DNA of 64,000 nt from Agelaius tricolor (GCA_023055355.1 JALJCS010000022.1:13392501-13456500); one strand, 5' to 3'. Positions 33,795-45,278 are shown, numbered from the stretch's first letter. A program made the numbers and translations. The notes: generated by a model from the sequence alone, not told the origin.

Positions 33795-35478
33795 CCCCCG
33801 AATTTATAAATACCAATACTTATCTCCCATACTGATAAATCTCCAATACCTATAAATACCAATATTTATCTTCAGTACCAATAAATACCAGTATTTATCT
33901 CCAATATCAATAAATACCAATATTTATCTCCAATACCAATAAATACCAATACTTATCTCCAATACTGATAAATACCAATACTTATCTCCAATACCGATAA
34001 ATACCAATATTTATCTCCAATACAAATAAATACCAATATTTATCTCCAATATCAATAAATACCAATATTTATCTCCAATACCAATATTTATCTTCAATAC
34101 CAATAAATACTGGTATTTATCTCCAACACCGATAAATACCAATATTTATATTCAATGCTGATAAATACTGGTATTTATCTCCAATAGCAATAAATATCAA
34201 TATTTATATTCAATACTGATAAATACCAGTATTTATCTCCAATACCGATAAATATCAATATTTATCTCCAATACCAATATATACCAATATATATCTCCAA
34301 TACCAATAAATACCAATATTTACCTCCAATACCTATAAATACCAATATTTATCTCCAATACCGATAAATACCAACATTTATCTCCAATATCAATAAATAC
34401 CAATATTTATCTCCAATATCAATAAATACCAATATTTATCTCCAATACCAATATTTATCTTCAATACCAATAAATACTGGTATTTATCTCCAACACTGAT
34501 AAATACCAATATTTATATTCAATGCTGATAAATACTGGTATTTATCTCCAATAGCAATAAATATCAATATTTATATTCAATACTGATAAATACCAGTATT
34601 TATCTCCAATACCGATAAATATCAATATTTATCTCCAATACCAATATATACCAATATATATCTCCAATACCAATAAATACCAATATTTACCTCCAATACC
34701 TATAAATACCAATATTTATCTCCAATACCGATAAATACCAACATTTATCTCCAATATCAATAAATACCAATATTTATCTCCAATATCAATAAATACCAAT
34801 ATTTATCTCCAATACCAATATTTATCTTCAATACCAATAAATACTGGTATTTATCTCCAACACCGATAAATACCAATATTTATATTCAATGCTGATAAAT
34901 ACTGGTATTTATCTCCAATACCAATAAATATCAATATTTATATTCAATACTGATAAATACCAGTATTTATCTCCAATACCGATAAATACCAACATTTATC
35001 TCCAATACCAATAAATACCAATATTTATCTTCAATACCAATAAATACCAATATTTACCTCCAATACCAATAAATACCAATATTTATCTTCAATACCAATA
35101 AATACCAATATTTACCTCCAATACCAATAAATACCAATATTTATCTCCAATATCAATAAATACCAATGCTTATCTCCAATACCAATATTTATTTCCAATA
35201 TTTATCTCCAATACCAATATTTATCTTCAATATCAATAAATACCAATATTTATCTTCAATACCAATAAATACCAATACTTATCTCCAATACCAATAAATA
35301 CCAATATTTATCTCCAGTACCAATATTTATTTCCAATACTAATAAATACCAATATTTATCTTCAATACTAATAAATACCAATATTTATCTCCAATACCAA
35401 TATTTATTTCCAATACCAATAAATACCAATATTTATCTCCAATACCAATAAATACCAATATTTATCTCCCATAAATAT
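33795..35478. repeat. 29-bp hairpin-forming AT satellite with 367-bp higher-order repeat
   Basis: About 58 units of a 29-bp sequence: CCAATACCAATAAATACCAA + TATTTATCT. In each unit, (G)ATAAATA and TATTTAT(C) are reverse complements separated by CCAA, so every unit can form a 7-8-bp hairpin. A marker (CTCCAACAC..GATAAATACC) recurs at 34121, 34488 and 34855, exactly 367 bp apart (12 full units plus one 19-bp unit), showing block duplications. Most units contain TTATCT, that is AGATAA. Confidence 0.95.
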
Positions 35479-35479
35479 T

Positions 35480-36278
35480 GGTATTTTTACCCACATCACT
35501 GGTGAGGAAGGTGCTGGAGGAATATGGAGCTGGTGGATCAGATCCCTTCCTCACTTCATTTCTTCCTTAGAAAAACTTTTACTGCTTTGTTTGGTTTTCC
35601 CTCCCCATCAAATTTTACCTAGATGGAGAAGTTTCAGCAAAAACACTTTAATTGAAGATTTCCTCAAGAGCAGGTTAAGGCATCTCTTAACCCTGGTGGG
35701 ATGGAGGGGTTGTTTTGGGAGAGGGAGCTGGAATTTGCCATGTCTGACCCATGAAATTCCAGAGAGAAGAGCACTGAACCTTCTGCCTGGCTATTTTCTC
35801 TCTTAATCCCATATTAAGCTTTGGGCTCGGTTTCCAGGAGAAGTTCAGCAATGGACAAAATAAAATATATTTTTTAAAGATGAATGCCTTTCAGATATAG
35901 TTTATATTTAAAAGTTTTCAACGAGCTCATTCAGGACTTGCATGGAAAGTTTGGAGATTTTAAAGACTGTAATTAATTGTAATTTAATCTGGCCCCTCAG
36001 CAAATGCCTTGAAACACATCTCTTATTTCTCTTATTTCCCACAATTTATGTTATCCTGGGCTGTGCCAGGATCAGGATTGGAGCAGCCCCATCTGCATCA
36101 GGCTCACATGACACTCTGCTCTGGCTTTGGATGCTGCCATAAATCAAAATATTCGTAATTTTAATATTCTCCTTAGTGCTCTCCTGTGCCTTTTCCAGCT
36201 CAGGCTGTGCCTCCACGGTGCTGTTCCATTTATCCCTCAAATCCCACGCTGGGGGCAGGACATGGGGAGCCTCAGGAG
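35480..36278. other. Unassigned single-copy stretch
   Basis: AT-rich, no repeats, no supported exon. Confidence 0.4.
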
Positions 36279-36434
36279 AGGGGCAGCAGCACCAGGAATC
36301 CAAAGGAGTTCCTGTAGGGCAGCAGCACCAGGAATCCAAAGGAGTTCCTGTAGGGCAGCAGCACCAGGAATCCAAAGGAGTTCCTGTAGGGCAGCAGCAC
36401 CAGGAATCCAAAGGAATTCCTGTAGGGCAGCAGC
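36279..36434. repeat. 36-bp minisatellite
   Basis: Four near-identical units of GGGCAGCAGCACCAGGAATC + CAAAGGAGTTCCTGTA. 36 bp is divisible by 3, so a frame reads 12-residue repeats; not considered coding. Confidence 0.93.
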
Positions 36435-36624
36435 CCCAGGAGTGACCCCAAAGGTCCTGTGGGGGCTGGAGACTGGGACCAGCATGGCCAGGGTGAGTTA
36501 GTGCTGCAAGGGGGATGTGACAGAGCATTTGTGTGGGGTTCTGTGCAGCACTGGGGGCAAAAGGAAAATTCTTAATCACAGGGTAGACTTTGAGGTGAGG
36601 GTGGGGAAGGTGAGTGAAGTTCCA

Positions 36625-36705
36625 GGCCAGGCTGGACATTGGGCAGGGGGCACTGGGGGGGTTTGGGGTCCCTCCCAGCCAGCCCAGAGTGGGTTCCATG
36701 CTGGG
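36625..36705 (+). mobile_element. Short CR1 3' remnant
   Basis: GGCCAGGCTGGACATTGGGCAGGGG, then GGGTCCCTCCCAGCC, a degraded CR1 end. Confidence 0.5.
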
Positions 36706-36977
36706 ATGGTGGGATGGAGCTCCCCTTTAGCTCCAGGGATTCCCCAAGCCATGGGAGAGGGGCCATGCAGCAAAAAGGGGCTGAGCCTGGTTCCAGTGGC
36801 AAAGAAAAGCGGCTTTTGGGGAAATCTGGGGTTCTCAGAGATGTCCTGGCCATCATCTGGGCTGGGGCTGGAGCAGGGCACAAGGAGGCTTGGCCAGCAC
36901 CCTGCAGGGAGCCTGGAGTACAGCTCTGCTCCCTCCTGTGCCCCGCTGTGGCACCTACCTACTCCTACCTGGGCTGG

Positions 36978-37495
36978 CACAGGTGCCCTCAGCACCCGGC
37001 ACTGGGCACGGGTACCCCCAGCACCCTGCACTGGGCACAGGTACCCTCAGCACCCTGCACTGGGCACAGGTACCCTCAGCACCCTGCACTGGGCACGGGT
37101 ACCCTCAGCACCCTGCACTGGGCACCTCAGCACCCTGCACTGGGTACGGGTACCCTCAGCACCCTGCACTGGGCACGGGTACCCTCAGCACCCTGCACTG
37201 GGCACCTCAGCACCCTGCACTGGGCACGGGTACCCTCAGCACCCTGCACTGGGCACCTCAGCACCCTGCACTGGGCACAGGTGCCCTCAGCACCCTGCAC
37301 TGGGTACGGGTACCCTCAGCACCCTGCACTGGGCACAGGTGTCCCCCAACACCCTGCACTGGGCACGGGTACCCCCAGCACCCTGCACTGGGCACGGGTA
37401 CCCTCAGCACCCTGCACTGGGCACCTCAGCACCCTGCACTGGGCACAGGTGTCCCCCAACACCCTGTACTGGGCACAGGTGCCCTCTCCCCCTGT
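36978..37495. repeat. 29-bp minisatellite
   Basis: About 18 units of CACCCTGCACTGGGCACGGG + TACCCTCAG (29 bp), mixed with 22-bp short units (..GGGCACCTCAG). GGTACC sites repeat through the array. Frames with His-Pro-Ala-Leu-Gly repeats are artefacts. Confidence 0.93.
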
Positions 37496-37602
37496 AGCTG
37501 GGCTGGCACAGCTGCAGCCCCTCTCTCTCCAGGCAGCTCCAGGACATTTTCCTTGCACTCCAGAGCTGCCCGGGCACTGAGAGCAGGATGGGGCCCCGGG
37601 CA

Positions 37603-37810
37603 GCCTTTGTTGTTTTGTTTTGTTTTGTTTTGTTTTTTGTTTTATTTTGTTTTGTCTTGTTGTCTTTTGTTGTGGTTTTTGTTTTATTTTGTTTTGTTGT
37701 GTTTTGTTGTGTTGTGTTTCATTTTGTTTTGTTGTGTTGTGTTTTGTTTTGTTGTTTTATTCTGTTTTGTTTTGTTTTTTGTTTTGTTTTGTTGTGTTTT
37801 GTTTTGTTAG
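37603..37810. repeat. (GTTTT)n-type simple repeat
   Basis: About 200 bp of TTTTG/TTTTGTTG units. Confidence 0.93.
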
Positions 37811-37811
37811 T

Positions 37812-38850
37812 GAGAGGAGTTTTCGCAGGCTCCGTTTTCACTCCCTAAGCCTCCCTGTGATCTGCCTCGTGCATCTGCTTCCCCTTGATCTCGCTGCCTG
37901 ACTGACAGCTACTTTGCACCAGCATTATCTGTCAAAACATTATTTAATGGAACCCCTTCTAGAAGGGGTTTTTGTTATTATTGGAAATCAAAATGCGGTG
38001 ATAATTGAATCCCCTTGTATTCCCTGTGTAATGCAGGGAGTAAGACACATTCACACCTGAGGGGAAAACACATCTGGATTTCCTCTTTGCCCCAAGTCCA
38101 GGAGCTCTCCCTCTGCCTGGCTTTGATTCTGCTGCCTCAGAGGGGGAGGAAATTTGCAGTGTGTGCATTTCATCTGAGGGAAACTATGCCACACTTACCC
38201 TGATATTTTTTATTTTTTAATTTTTTTTTTTTTTTTTTGCTGTAGGAATGGCATTAAATAAATACATAGCAGGCTGCAGTGTCACAACAAGGAGATGTAC
38301 AATTACGAAGAAAAAATACCCCAAGGAAATCAACACGAGGCTTATTAATATCCAGGCCTGCAGAAGACAACTGTCAGACAATTGGTCAACAAGGTACATG
38401 GTATCTGTTAGATACTGACTAACCCATTATGATCTTTATGAAGTGTCCTTTTGGGGGTCTAGATCTTCAAATATGAGTTGGAAGACCCTTTTCTTTTATT
38501 AGTTGCTAAGCTCTTTATACTTTTACCATATTGCGGCAGGTTAGGAGTCTGAGCTTTATTGTCTTATGTTATTGAAAATCCAGATTCCCGCAGCCTTCTC
38601 CCTCAGGTCAAGATTTGTCTGAGAATACATTCTCATTTCTCCATGTACAAAGGCTGTCTGGAGAGAGGCAGAAAAAGATTATGACTGTAATATACTTAAA
38701 TCCAATTTATTTGCCTGACTAGAAACTTCCACACTTCACAATTGCTTCCTACAGAAGATTTTGTATTTAATTCCTTCATCGCGGCGAGGAGCAGGAGAGA
38801 GCTGAGTCTTCCAACAGGTCTGTGCTCCACACACACCTGAGCCAGAGCAG
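37812..38850. promoter_or_regulatory. Single-copy block with a palindrome; candidate regulatory region
   Basis: Unique AT-balanced sequence of about 1 kb without CR1 or arrays (except a T-run at 38217-38238). It begins with a perfect 20-bp palindrome at 37951-37970. No exon is supported. Confidence 0.35.
37951..37970. promoter_or_regulatory. Perfect 20-bp palindrome
   Basis: The half-site AACCCCTTCT is followed at once by its reverse complement. The centre TTCTAGAA matches a tail-to-tail heat-shock-element pair. Confidence 0.75.
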
Positions 38851-39370
38851 AGGGAGGCAAGCAGCAAATGGGCACTTACTTTGCAGGGCTGCAGGTTATT
38901 TCTGCTGCAGAAATAAACAGGAATGGGAAGGGATTTTTAAGCACCCTTTGTGGAGCCGGGGTTTGGGGCACTGGGGGCTCTGAGAACCCCGGGGGTGCTG
39001 TGGGATGGAGACATCATTGGGCTCCGTGGCTCCATCCTTGTGCTGCTCTCCCAGCTCTGGTCTGACAGGAGCAGCTCAGCTGCTCTGCTCCCAGGGCTAT
39101 TTTAAACCCTCATTTGAGAAGGCTTGAAAGGGCCAGGCTCGGGTTTCCTGCAGCCTTTCCCTAAGCAGAGGTGGCACCAAAGCCTTCCTGCCCGGCTCCA
39201 AAACAAACACAGCCAGGCCAGAGTGCTCTGGGCCAGCTCGGGCCTCACCAGCGCCTTTGTTTGGGGAAAAAAATGTAAAATAGGGTGAAAATGATGCTTT
39301 GCAAAGTGCATTATTTGTCTTTGGGCTGTGGCTGGGAGCCCTGGCTGTCCTTAACACTGTCCAGGGCTTG
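38851..39370. other. Unassigned stretch
   Basis: No supported gene or family. Confidence 0.35.
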
Positions 39371-39375
39371 GGACA

Positions 39376-39716
39376 CCCCTAAAGGATGGGTAAAGGGTGT
39401 GTAAAGGGTGTGTAAAGGGTGGGTAAAGGGTGGGTAAAGGATGGATAAAGGATGGGTAAAGGATGGGTAAAGGGTGGGTAAAGGATGGATAAAGGGTGGG
39501 TAATGGATGGGTAAAGGACGGATAAAGGATGGGTAAAGGGTGGGTAAAGGGTGGATAAAGGGTGGTAAAAGATGGGTAAAGGGTGGGTAAAGGGTGGGTA
39601 AAGGGTGGATAAAGGGTGGTAAAAGATGGGTAAAGGATGGGTAAAGGGTGGGTAAAGGGTGGGTAAAGGGTGGGTAAAGGATGGGTAAAGGATGGGTAAA
39701 GGATGGGTAAACCCTC
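39376..39716. repeat. 11-bp minisatellite
   Basis: About 30 units of GGGTAAAGGAT / GGGTAAAGGGT (11 bp, sometimes GGATAAAGG). Frames reading Phe-Thr-His-Pro-Leu-Pro-Thr-Leu-Tyr on minus are artefacts. Confidence 0.95.
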
Positions 39717-39719
39717 ACA

Positions 39720-40540
39720 AAGGGGCCTGGAGCTGGTGCTGCAGCAGCTTTGTCTCTTGGCACCCTTGCTTGGGCAGGGCAGTGCCCAGAAGTGTCAGAA
39801 AAGAGAATTTCTTTAGTTTTGAGAATAAAGATGTGCAAAAGCAGGGCACACCATGATTCAGTGAGAGATCAGATGCCCTGAGGTGATGATGGTGATGGCA
39901 CCATGGCCAGCAGGGCCCTGCAGCCCCTCTGCAGCTCCTGGCACGGGGGGCCCTGGCACTTTTGGGGTGCTGGGCCAGGTGGGCGTGGGGGTCCCACCTG
40001 CTCAGGTGCCCCTGGGGCTGGGCAGCAGCTCGGGGGCACTGCAAAGGGGGTGGCCAGGGCTCCCTGGTGGGCTGGGACAGCAGGGACAGGGCCAGGGCCT
40101 CTGGTGGCTCTGGGGATGCTCAGACAGAGCCTTGGGACCCTCAGACAGGGCCTGGTGAGCACTGAACACCCTGAAGCTGCAAAGGAGGAGCTGCCTCCTT
40201 CTCCTTGCAGGTTTTCCCTCTACTTCAGGGCCATTTATCTGTCCTCAGACCAAAATCCAGCCTGAAAGGATGGGAAACCCACCCTGGCACAGCTGTCATT
40301 GGGGCTTTTTAGCCACGAAAAGAGATCTCAGCTCAGTTCTTGGTTTGAAACAGAGACAACCTTAATTCTCCCAGAAAACACCATGGCACTGATAACTTCA
40401 GAGCAGCTGGGCTGGATAAAGCTCCTTTTTACCACAAAATGTATCTGATTGCTCCCAAATTTCTGCAGCTTGTGGAATTCCAGCATGTGGCTGTGTGCCT
40501 CGTGCTTTCCAGGAGCACCATCCCCTCACTCAGCCTGTGA
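39720..40540. other. Unassigned stretch
   Basis: GC-rich to mixed sequence with no supported gene. Confidence 0.35.
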
Positions 40541-40545
40541 GATGG

Positions 40546-41812
40546 AGCCCTGCAATTCCCAGTCCATCTTTCCCAGCTCTGTAATTCCTGTCCTGTGAGC
40601 TGGAGCTCTGCAATTCCCTCTCCAGGTTTCCCAGCTCTGCAATTCCCTCTCCAGCTTTCCCAGCTTTATCCATTTTCCCTGTGAGCTGGAGCCCTGCAAT
40701 TCCCTGTCCTGCTTTCCCAGCTCTGACCATTGCCCCTGTGAACTGGAAACTGCATTTCTCTCCTCAGGTTTCCCAGCCCTGCAATTCCCTGTCCAGCTTT
40801 CCCAGCTCTGTCCATTTTCCCTGTGAGCTGGAGCCCTGTAATTCCTTCTCCAGGTTTCCCAGCTCTGTCCATTCTCCCTGTGAGCTGGAGACTGCAATTC
40901 CCTATCCAAGTTTCCCAGCTCTGTAATGCCCTCTCCAGGTTTCCCAGCTCTGTCCATTTTCCCTATGAGCTGGACCCCTGCAATTCCCTGTCCAGGTTTC
41001 CCAGCTCTGCAATCCCTGTCCAGGTTTCCTAGTTCTGTAATTCCTGTCCAGGTTTCCCAGCTTTATCAATTTTCCCTGTGAGCTGGAGCCCTGCAATTCC
41101 CTATCCAGGTTTCCCAGTTCTGTAATTCCTGTCCAGGTTTCCCAGCTCTGTAATCCCTGTCCAGGTTTCCCAGCTCTGTCCAGTTTCCCTTTGAGCTGGA
41201 GCCCTGTAATTCCTTCTCCAGGTTTCCCAGCTCTGTCCATCCTTCCTATGAGCTGGAGACTGCAATTCCCTATCCAAGTTTCCCAGTTCTGTAATTCCCT
41301 ATCCAGCTTTCCCAGCTCTGTAATTCCCTGTCCAGGTTTCCCAGCTCTGTCCATTCTCCCTTTGAGCTGGAGCCCTGCAATTCCCTGTCCTGCTTTCCCA
41401 GCTCTGACCATTGCCCCTGTGAACTGGAAACTGCAATTCCCTCTCCAGGTTTCCCAGCTCTGTCCATCCTTCCTATGAGCTGGAGCCCTGCAATTCCCTA
41501 TCCAGGTTTTCCAGCTTTGTAATTCCCTATCCAGCTTTCCCAGTTCTGTCCATTCTCCCTGTGAGCTGGAGCCTTGGAATTCCCTGTCCAGGTTTCCCAG
41601 CTCTGTCCATTCCAGCTTTCCCCTGGGAGCTGAAACCCTGTCCAGGTTTCCCAGCCCTGCAATTCCCTTTCCAGGTTTCCCAGCTCTGCAATTCCCTGTC
41701 CAGGTTTCCCAGCTCTGTCCATTCCAGCTTTCCCCTGGGAGCTGAAACCCTGTCCAGGTTTCCCAGCCCTGCAATTCCCTGTCCAGGTTTCCCAGCTCTG
41801 TCCCTGGGCTGG
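40546..41812. repeat. 29-bp minisatellite with inserted 28-bp spacer units
   Basis: A 1.27-kb array. The basic 29-bp unit is AGCTCTGCAATTCCCTGTCC + AGGTTTCCC; it alternates with AGCTCTGTCCATTTTCCCTG + TGAGCTGGAGCC segments, giving composite units. Variants recur in blocks. The 347-codon minus frame is a repeat artefact. Confidence 0.92.
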
Positions 41813-42094
41813 TTTTGCACAGCCGTGGCGCTGGATTTTTTAATTTCCCTCCCAATCTTTTGAACAAATTCTCCTCTTCGAAGTCTGCACCCCGTGGGGC
41901 TCTAAAATCATAACAATTAATGCTGGCAAAGACTCCTGAAGCCACCTAAGCCATCCCTCCTAGGGCAGGATTGCTGGAGCAGGCAGGGAAATTAACGGAG
42001 AGGGGAAGCACAGGAGGCAGGCAGGGACCTGCTGCCCAGCTGAAATTGGGGCAAAAAGTTGAAATCACCTAAAAAAGCTGCTGGGGGGGAAGTG

Positions 42095-42500
42095 CCAGAG
42101 CTGCTCTGTTACCCGAGTGCTTGATAGTTAATATGAAAGGAGCTGTCATCACTAATTTATCGCAATTTTAACTCTTATTTCAACATTTGGTGGTTTTGTT
42201 TTTTGCCCCCCTTATTTTGAATTTTTTTTCCGGATTTTGTAGCAACAAGGGGCGATCAAACAGATTTACAATAGCCGGTGTTTATCACCCTTCCAGAGGC
42301 GTTAAGTGGCTATAAATGCATATGAAATATCTGCCGTGCATCCCTCGCCTGCTCAGCAATGTGTTCTTCCTACGTTCCTAATTGCTAGCAGGAAAAATAG
42401 GAGGAATTTGTTTACCAGCTTCCTGCATAATATTCAGACATCTGGAGCTGCGAGGTCTGGCTGGCGCTCCTGGGGGACGGCAAATCCATCAAGGACAATT
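42095..42500. promoter_or_regulatory. Candidate conserved element
   Basis: Unique block with GATAGTTAATATGAAAGGAG, CACTAATTTATCGCAATTTTAAC, GTGTTTATCACCC, GGCTATAAATGCATATGAAATATC and CCTAATTGCTAGC. Dense homeodomain/GATA-like words and no repeats; one of the best distal enhancer candidates here. Confidence 0.45.
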
Positions 42501-42814
42501 AGACAAGCAGGGAGCTGCAGCCGGGAGGGAATTCCCCAACCGTGGGGAACGGCTCCGAGGCAGCCCCGGCACCCCCGGGCTCCCTGCGCTCCCCTGCTCT
42601 TCCTGCTCTGCCTGACAAGGCCTCCCCTGCTCCTTTCATCATCCTGGCCCTGCTGGGAATGCTTGGGCTCTGGGATCTCAGAGGGGTTTTCCCCAAGTCA
42701 CTGCCTGACCTGCGGGTTGCCATGGGCTGCAGGTGCAGGGTCCCCAGCCCGGGGGGGGTTCCCAAAGCAGGGGTGGCACCCTCAGAAATTTTGGTGAAAT
42801 TTTGTGAAACCCTG

Positions 42815-43194
42815 TGTGATGGTGCTCACAGGGGTCCCAGGATGAGGGAAGAGACCAGGATCTGACTCCATGTTTCACAAGGCTGATTTATCATTTGATG
42901 ATATATATTACATTAAAACTATACTAAAGGAATAGAAGAAAGGATTTCATAGAAGGCTGGGTAAGAATAGAAGAAGAAAGAATGAATTACAAAGGTTTGT
43001 GTCTGGGACAGAGAGTCCGAGCCAGCTGTGCTGTGATTGGCCATGAATTAGAAACAAGCACATGAGCCCAATCCCAGCTGCACCTGTTGCATCCCACAGC
43101 AGCAGATAACCATTGGGGACATTTTGTTCGCCTCTCAGCTTCTCAGGAGGAACAATCCTAAGGAAAGGATTTTCCATAAAAGATGTCTGTGACA
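42815..43194 (-). mobile_element. Solo LTR, TguLTR5-like, with 6-bp target-site duplication
   Basis: A 380-bp inverted relative of the LTR at 29209-29593, with TGT...ACA ends. It is flanked by perfect direct repeats ACCCTG at 42809-42814 and 43195-43200. The 6-bp duplication fits an ERVK-type integrase. No internal sequence remains. Confidence 0.9.
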
Positions 43195-43307
43195 ACCCTG
43201 CACTCCTATCCTGGCTGTGCTCTCAGCAGCCCTGGGAGGATGAATGGGGCTCAACCAAACACAAATCTGAAAAATCCCAGCTTTTTCTTCCATCTCCCAC
43301 CTAGGCT

Positions 43308-43497
43308 GAATAGCAATCGTGATCATCTACAGCCCCAAGCTCACCCTCCTCAACTTCTGCCTATACACTCTAATAACTGCAACCGTTTTCCTCACCCTAA
43401 ACACAATCAAAGTCCTAAAGCTATCGACCCTAACAACTGCATGGACCAAAATCCCATCAGTGAACACAATACTACTCCTAACCCTACTCTCCCCTAC
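43308..43497 (+). pseudogene. ND2: NUMT: nuclear copy of part of mitochondrial ND2
   Basis: About 190 bp translate, with the mitochondrial code, as MAIVIIYSPKLTLLNFCLYT and on through LITATVFLTLNTIKVLKLST to IPSVNTILLLTLLSP. This is the characteristic C-terminal half of bird NADH dehydrogenase subunit 2, with the C-rich third positions of an avian mitochondrial L-strand. The match stops abruptly after the LLTLLS stretch. It is a short nuclear insertion without expression signals and is non-functional under the nuclear code. Confidence 0.88.
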
Positions 43498-43499
43498 AC

Positions 43500-44428
43500 C
43501 CACCCTCAATTTTTGTGCGATGGAATTGCTGTCTGTGCCTCTCAAGGGTGATTTGGGCTCTTTTTAGGGAGTGGAAGCACCTGCTCAGCACCCTGCCCTC
43601 CCTTCTGGCTCCTGGCACACACCTGGGGGGACAAACTCCTTTTGGGGGCTCCTCTGGGCTCGTGGCATCCCTCAGAACCCGGGGATTGCCACGGGAGAGC
43701 CAGGGAGCCCCTGCCCCCGTGGGGCTGCTCCTCAGCTGGGACACAGATGGGTTATTGATGATTTTCTGTTTCTTATTTAACAGCTTGAGATCAGCAGAGA
43801 GAGACTGGGTGGCTTGATTGAAATCAGCCAAGGAGCTGCTTTTAATCGTGATTTAAATAGAAAAAAAAAAAAAAAAGAGCGAGAAACGTTGGTTTAAGTA
43901 ATTGGATTTTAAATTTGCTTTGCATTTGGGCATTTTGAGTTGCCAAAATAAAGTTCTGTCCCCTTTGGGGGTGTCCTGGGACCAAAAATTCTCTTTGCAA
44001 CACATGAGAGCCAAAGACCATGTGGTTACCACCTGTGTATTTTGTGAACATACTTCAATTTAATTTAATTTAATTTAATTTTTGACAAAGCCCACTTATC
44101 TGCTGTATTTTTATTCTTTTCCTGTTGCCTGTGTTCTGTAACTCCTGGTGTCAGGCAGGAGGTGACTGGAAGGCAGCCAGGGACACTTTTTCCTGGAGAT
44201 AACACTTTTTCTTCGACACAGACATGAGAAAAGATGCTCGAACAGATTTGACAGCAGAGCATGAGGCTGGGGCAGCCTTTGGCAGCACTCAGGTGTGCCC
44301 AGGGCGGGGGATTTGGGAAGGGACGGGGGTCCCTGAGCCACCTGGCAGCCCCAGGAGCCCCCCAGGACCTCCCCTGACCTTCTGCTTTTAGACCAGCAGA
44401 TCTCACCCTCTCACACCTGAGGGCAAAG
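43500..44428. other. Unassigned stretch
   Basis: No supported gene. Includes an A-run at 43860-43876 and (TTTAA)n at about 44056-44081. Confidence 0.4.
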
Positions 44429-44429
44429 A

Positions 44430-44560
44430 CAGTGTCCAAATCCAGCTGGGACAGGGCTGGGAGCACCTGGGACAGGGGAAGGTGCCCTGGGCATGGCAGG
44501 GGTGGCTCTGGGTGGGATTTAAGGTCCCTTCCAGCCCAAACCAGTCTGGGATTCAGTGGA
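44430..44560 (+). mobile_element. CR1 3' fragment
   Basis: TGGGAGCACCTGGGACAGGG, GGCATGGCAGGGGTGGCTCTGG, TTTAAGGTCCCTTCCAGCCC and AAACCAGTCTGGGATTC, the CR1 3' terminus. Confidence 0.85.
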
Positions 44561-44931
44561 ACCGTGGGCAACAGGGAGGGGAAGCATGGGAGGTCACCTA
44601 GGAGCGCCCAGAAATTGTTAACTTTGGATTAATTTAATTCAATTTCTTTTATCCCCTTCCACTTCTGAGAAGTGCTTCTGGCCAAGCTGGTGCCAGCATG
44701 GGCTGGGTGGGTTTTGGGCCCCTGCCCACTGGGCTGGGCTCCATGGATGTTCCCATCCATGGATATTCTGTGGAGAATATCCACAGGGAGCAGGAGCTGA
44801 GTCACTGCTGGGGCCGTTGGGTCTCCTGAGCTCATGGAGCCGATTCCATGGAGCTGGTTCCTGTGGCTGTGGGATTCCAGCCCAGCTGCTGCTGCTCCAG
44901 CAGGTGCCCTGCTCCCTCTCCTGTGGCTTCA

Positions 44932-45102
44932 GGCAATTCTGGAATGGCTGCCCAGGGAGGTGCTGGGGTCCCCATCCCTGGGTGTGTTTAACAAAGCCTG
45001 GATGTGGCACTGGGGGCCAGGGTTTGGTTGAGGGGCTGGGGCTGGGCTGGACTTGATGATCCTGGAGGTCTCTTCCAACCTGGGGATTTTGGGATTCTGT
45101 AA
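44932..45102 (+). mobile_element. CR1 3' fragment
   Basis: AATTCTGGAATGGCTGCCCAGGGAGGTGCTGGGGTCCCC, TTTAACAAAGCCTGGATGTGGCAC, then GGACTTGATGATCCTGGAGGTCTCTTCC. Confidence 0.85.
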
Positions 45103-45278
45103 AAGGGCCCTGACAAACCTGGGCCCAGCAGAACCAGGGACAGAGCCTTTAGAACAAGGGCAAAGTGAATTCCTGAGCTGGCTGTGCCACCCTGGGCTGG
45201 GCTGGGGTAGCACCAGGAGCGGTTCAGGGCACAGAGGATCCCTGTGCCAGCCTGGACATCCTCTCAAAGGGTGATAGA

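Noticed and set aside
36517..37810. Frames of 306-326 codons on plus
   Set aside because: Derived from the 29-bp CACCCTGCACTGGG array, running into the GTTTT repeat.
39376..39716. Possible interstitial telomere repeat
   Set aside because: The unit GGGTAAAGGAT is 11 bp and is not TTAGGG-derived. No TTAGGG runs were seen in the window.
40526..41945. 347-codon minus-strand frame with Trp-Glu-Thr-Trp repeats
   Set aside because: Matches the 29-bp array phase by phase; not protein-like outside the repeat.
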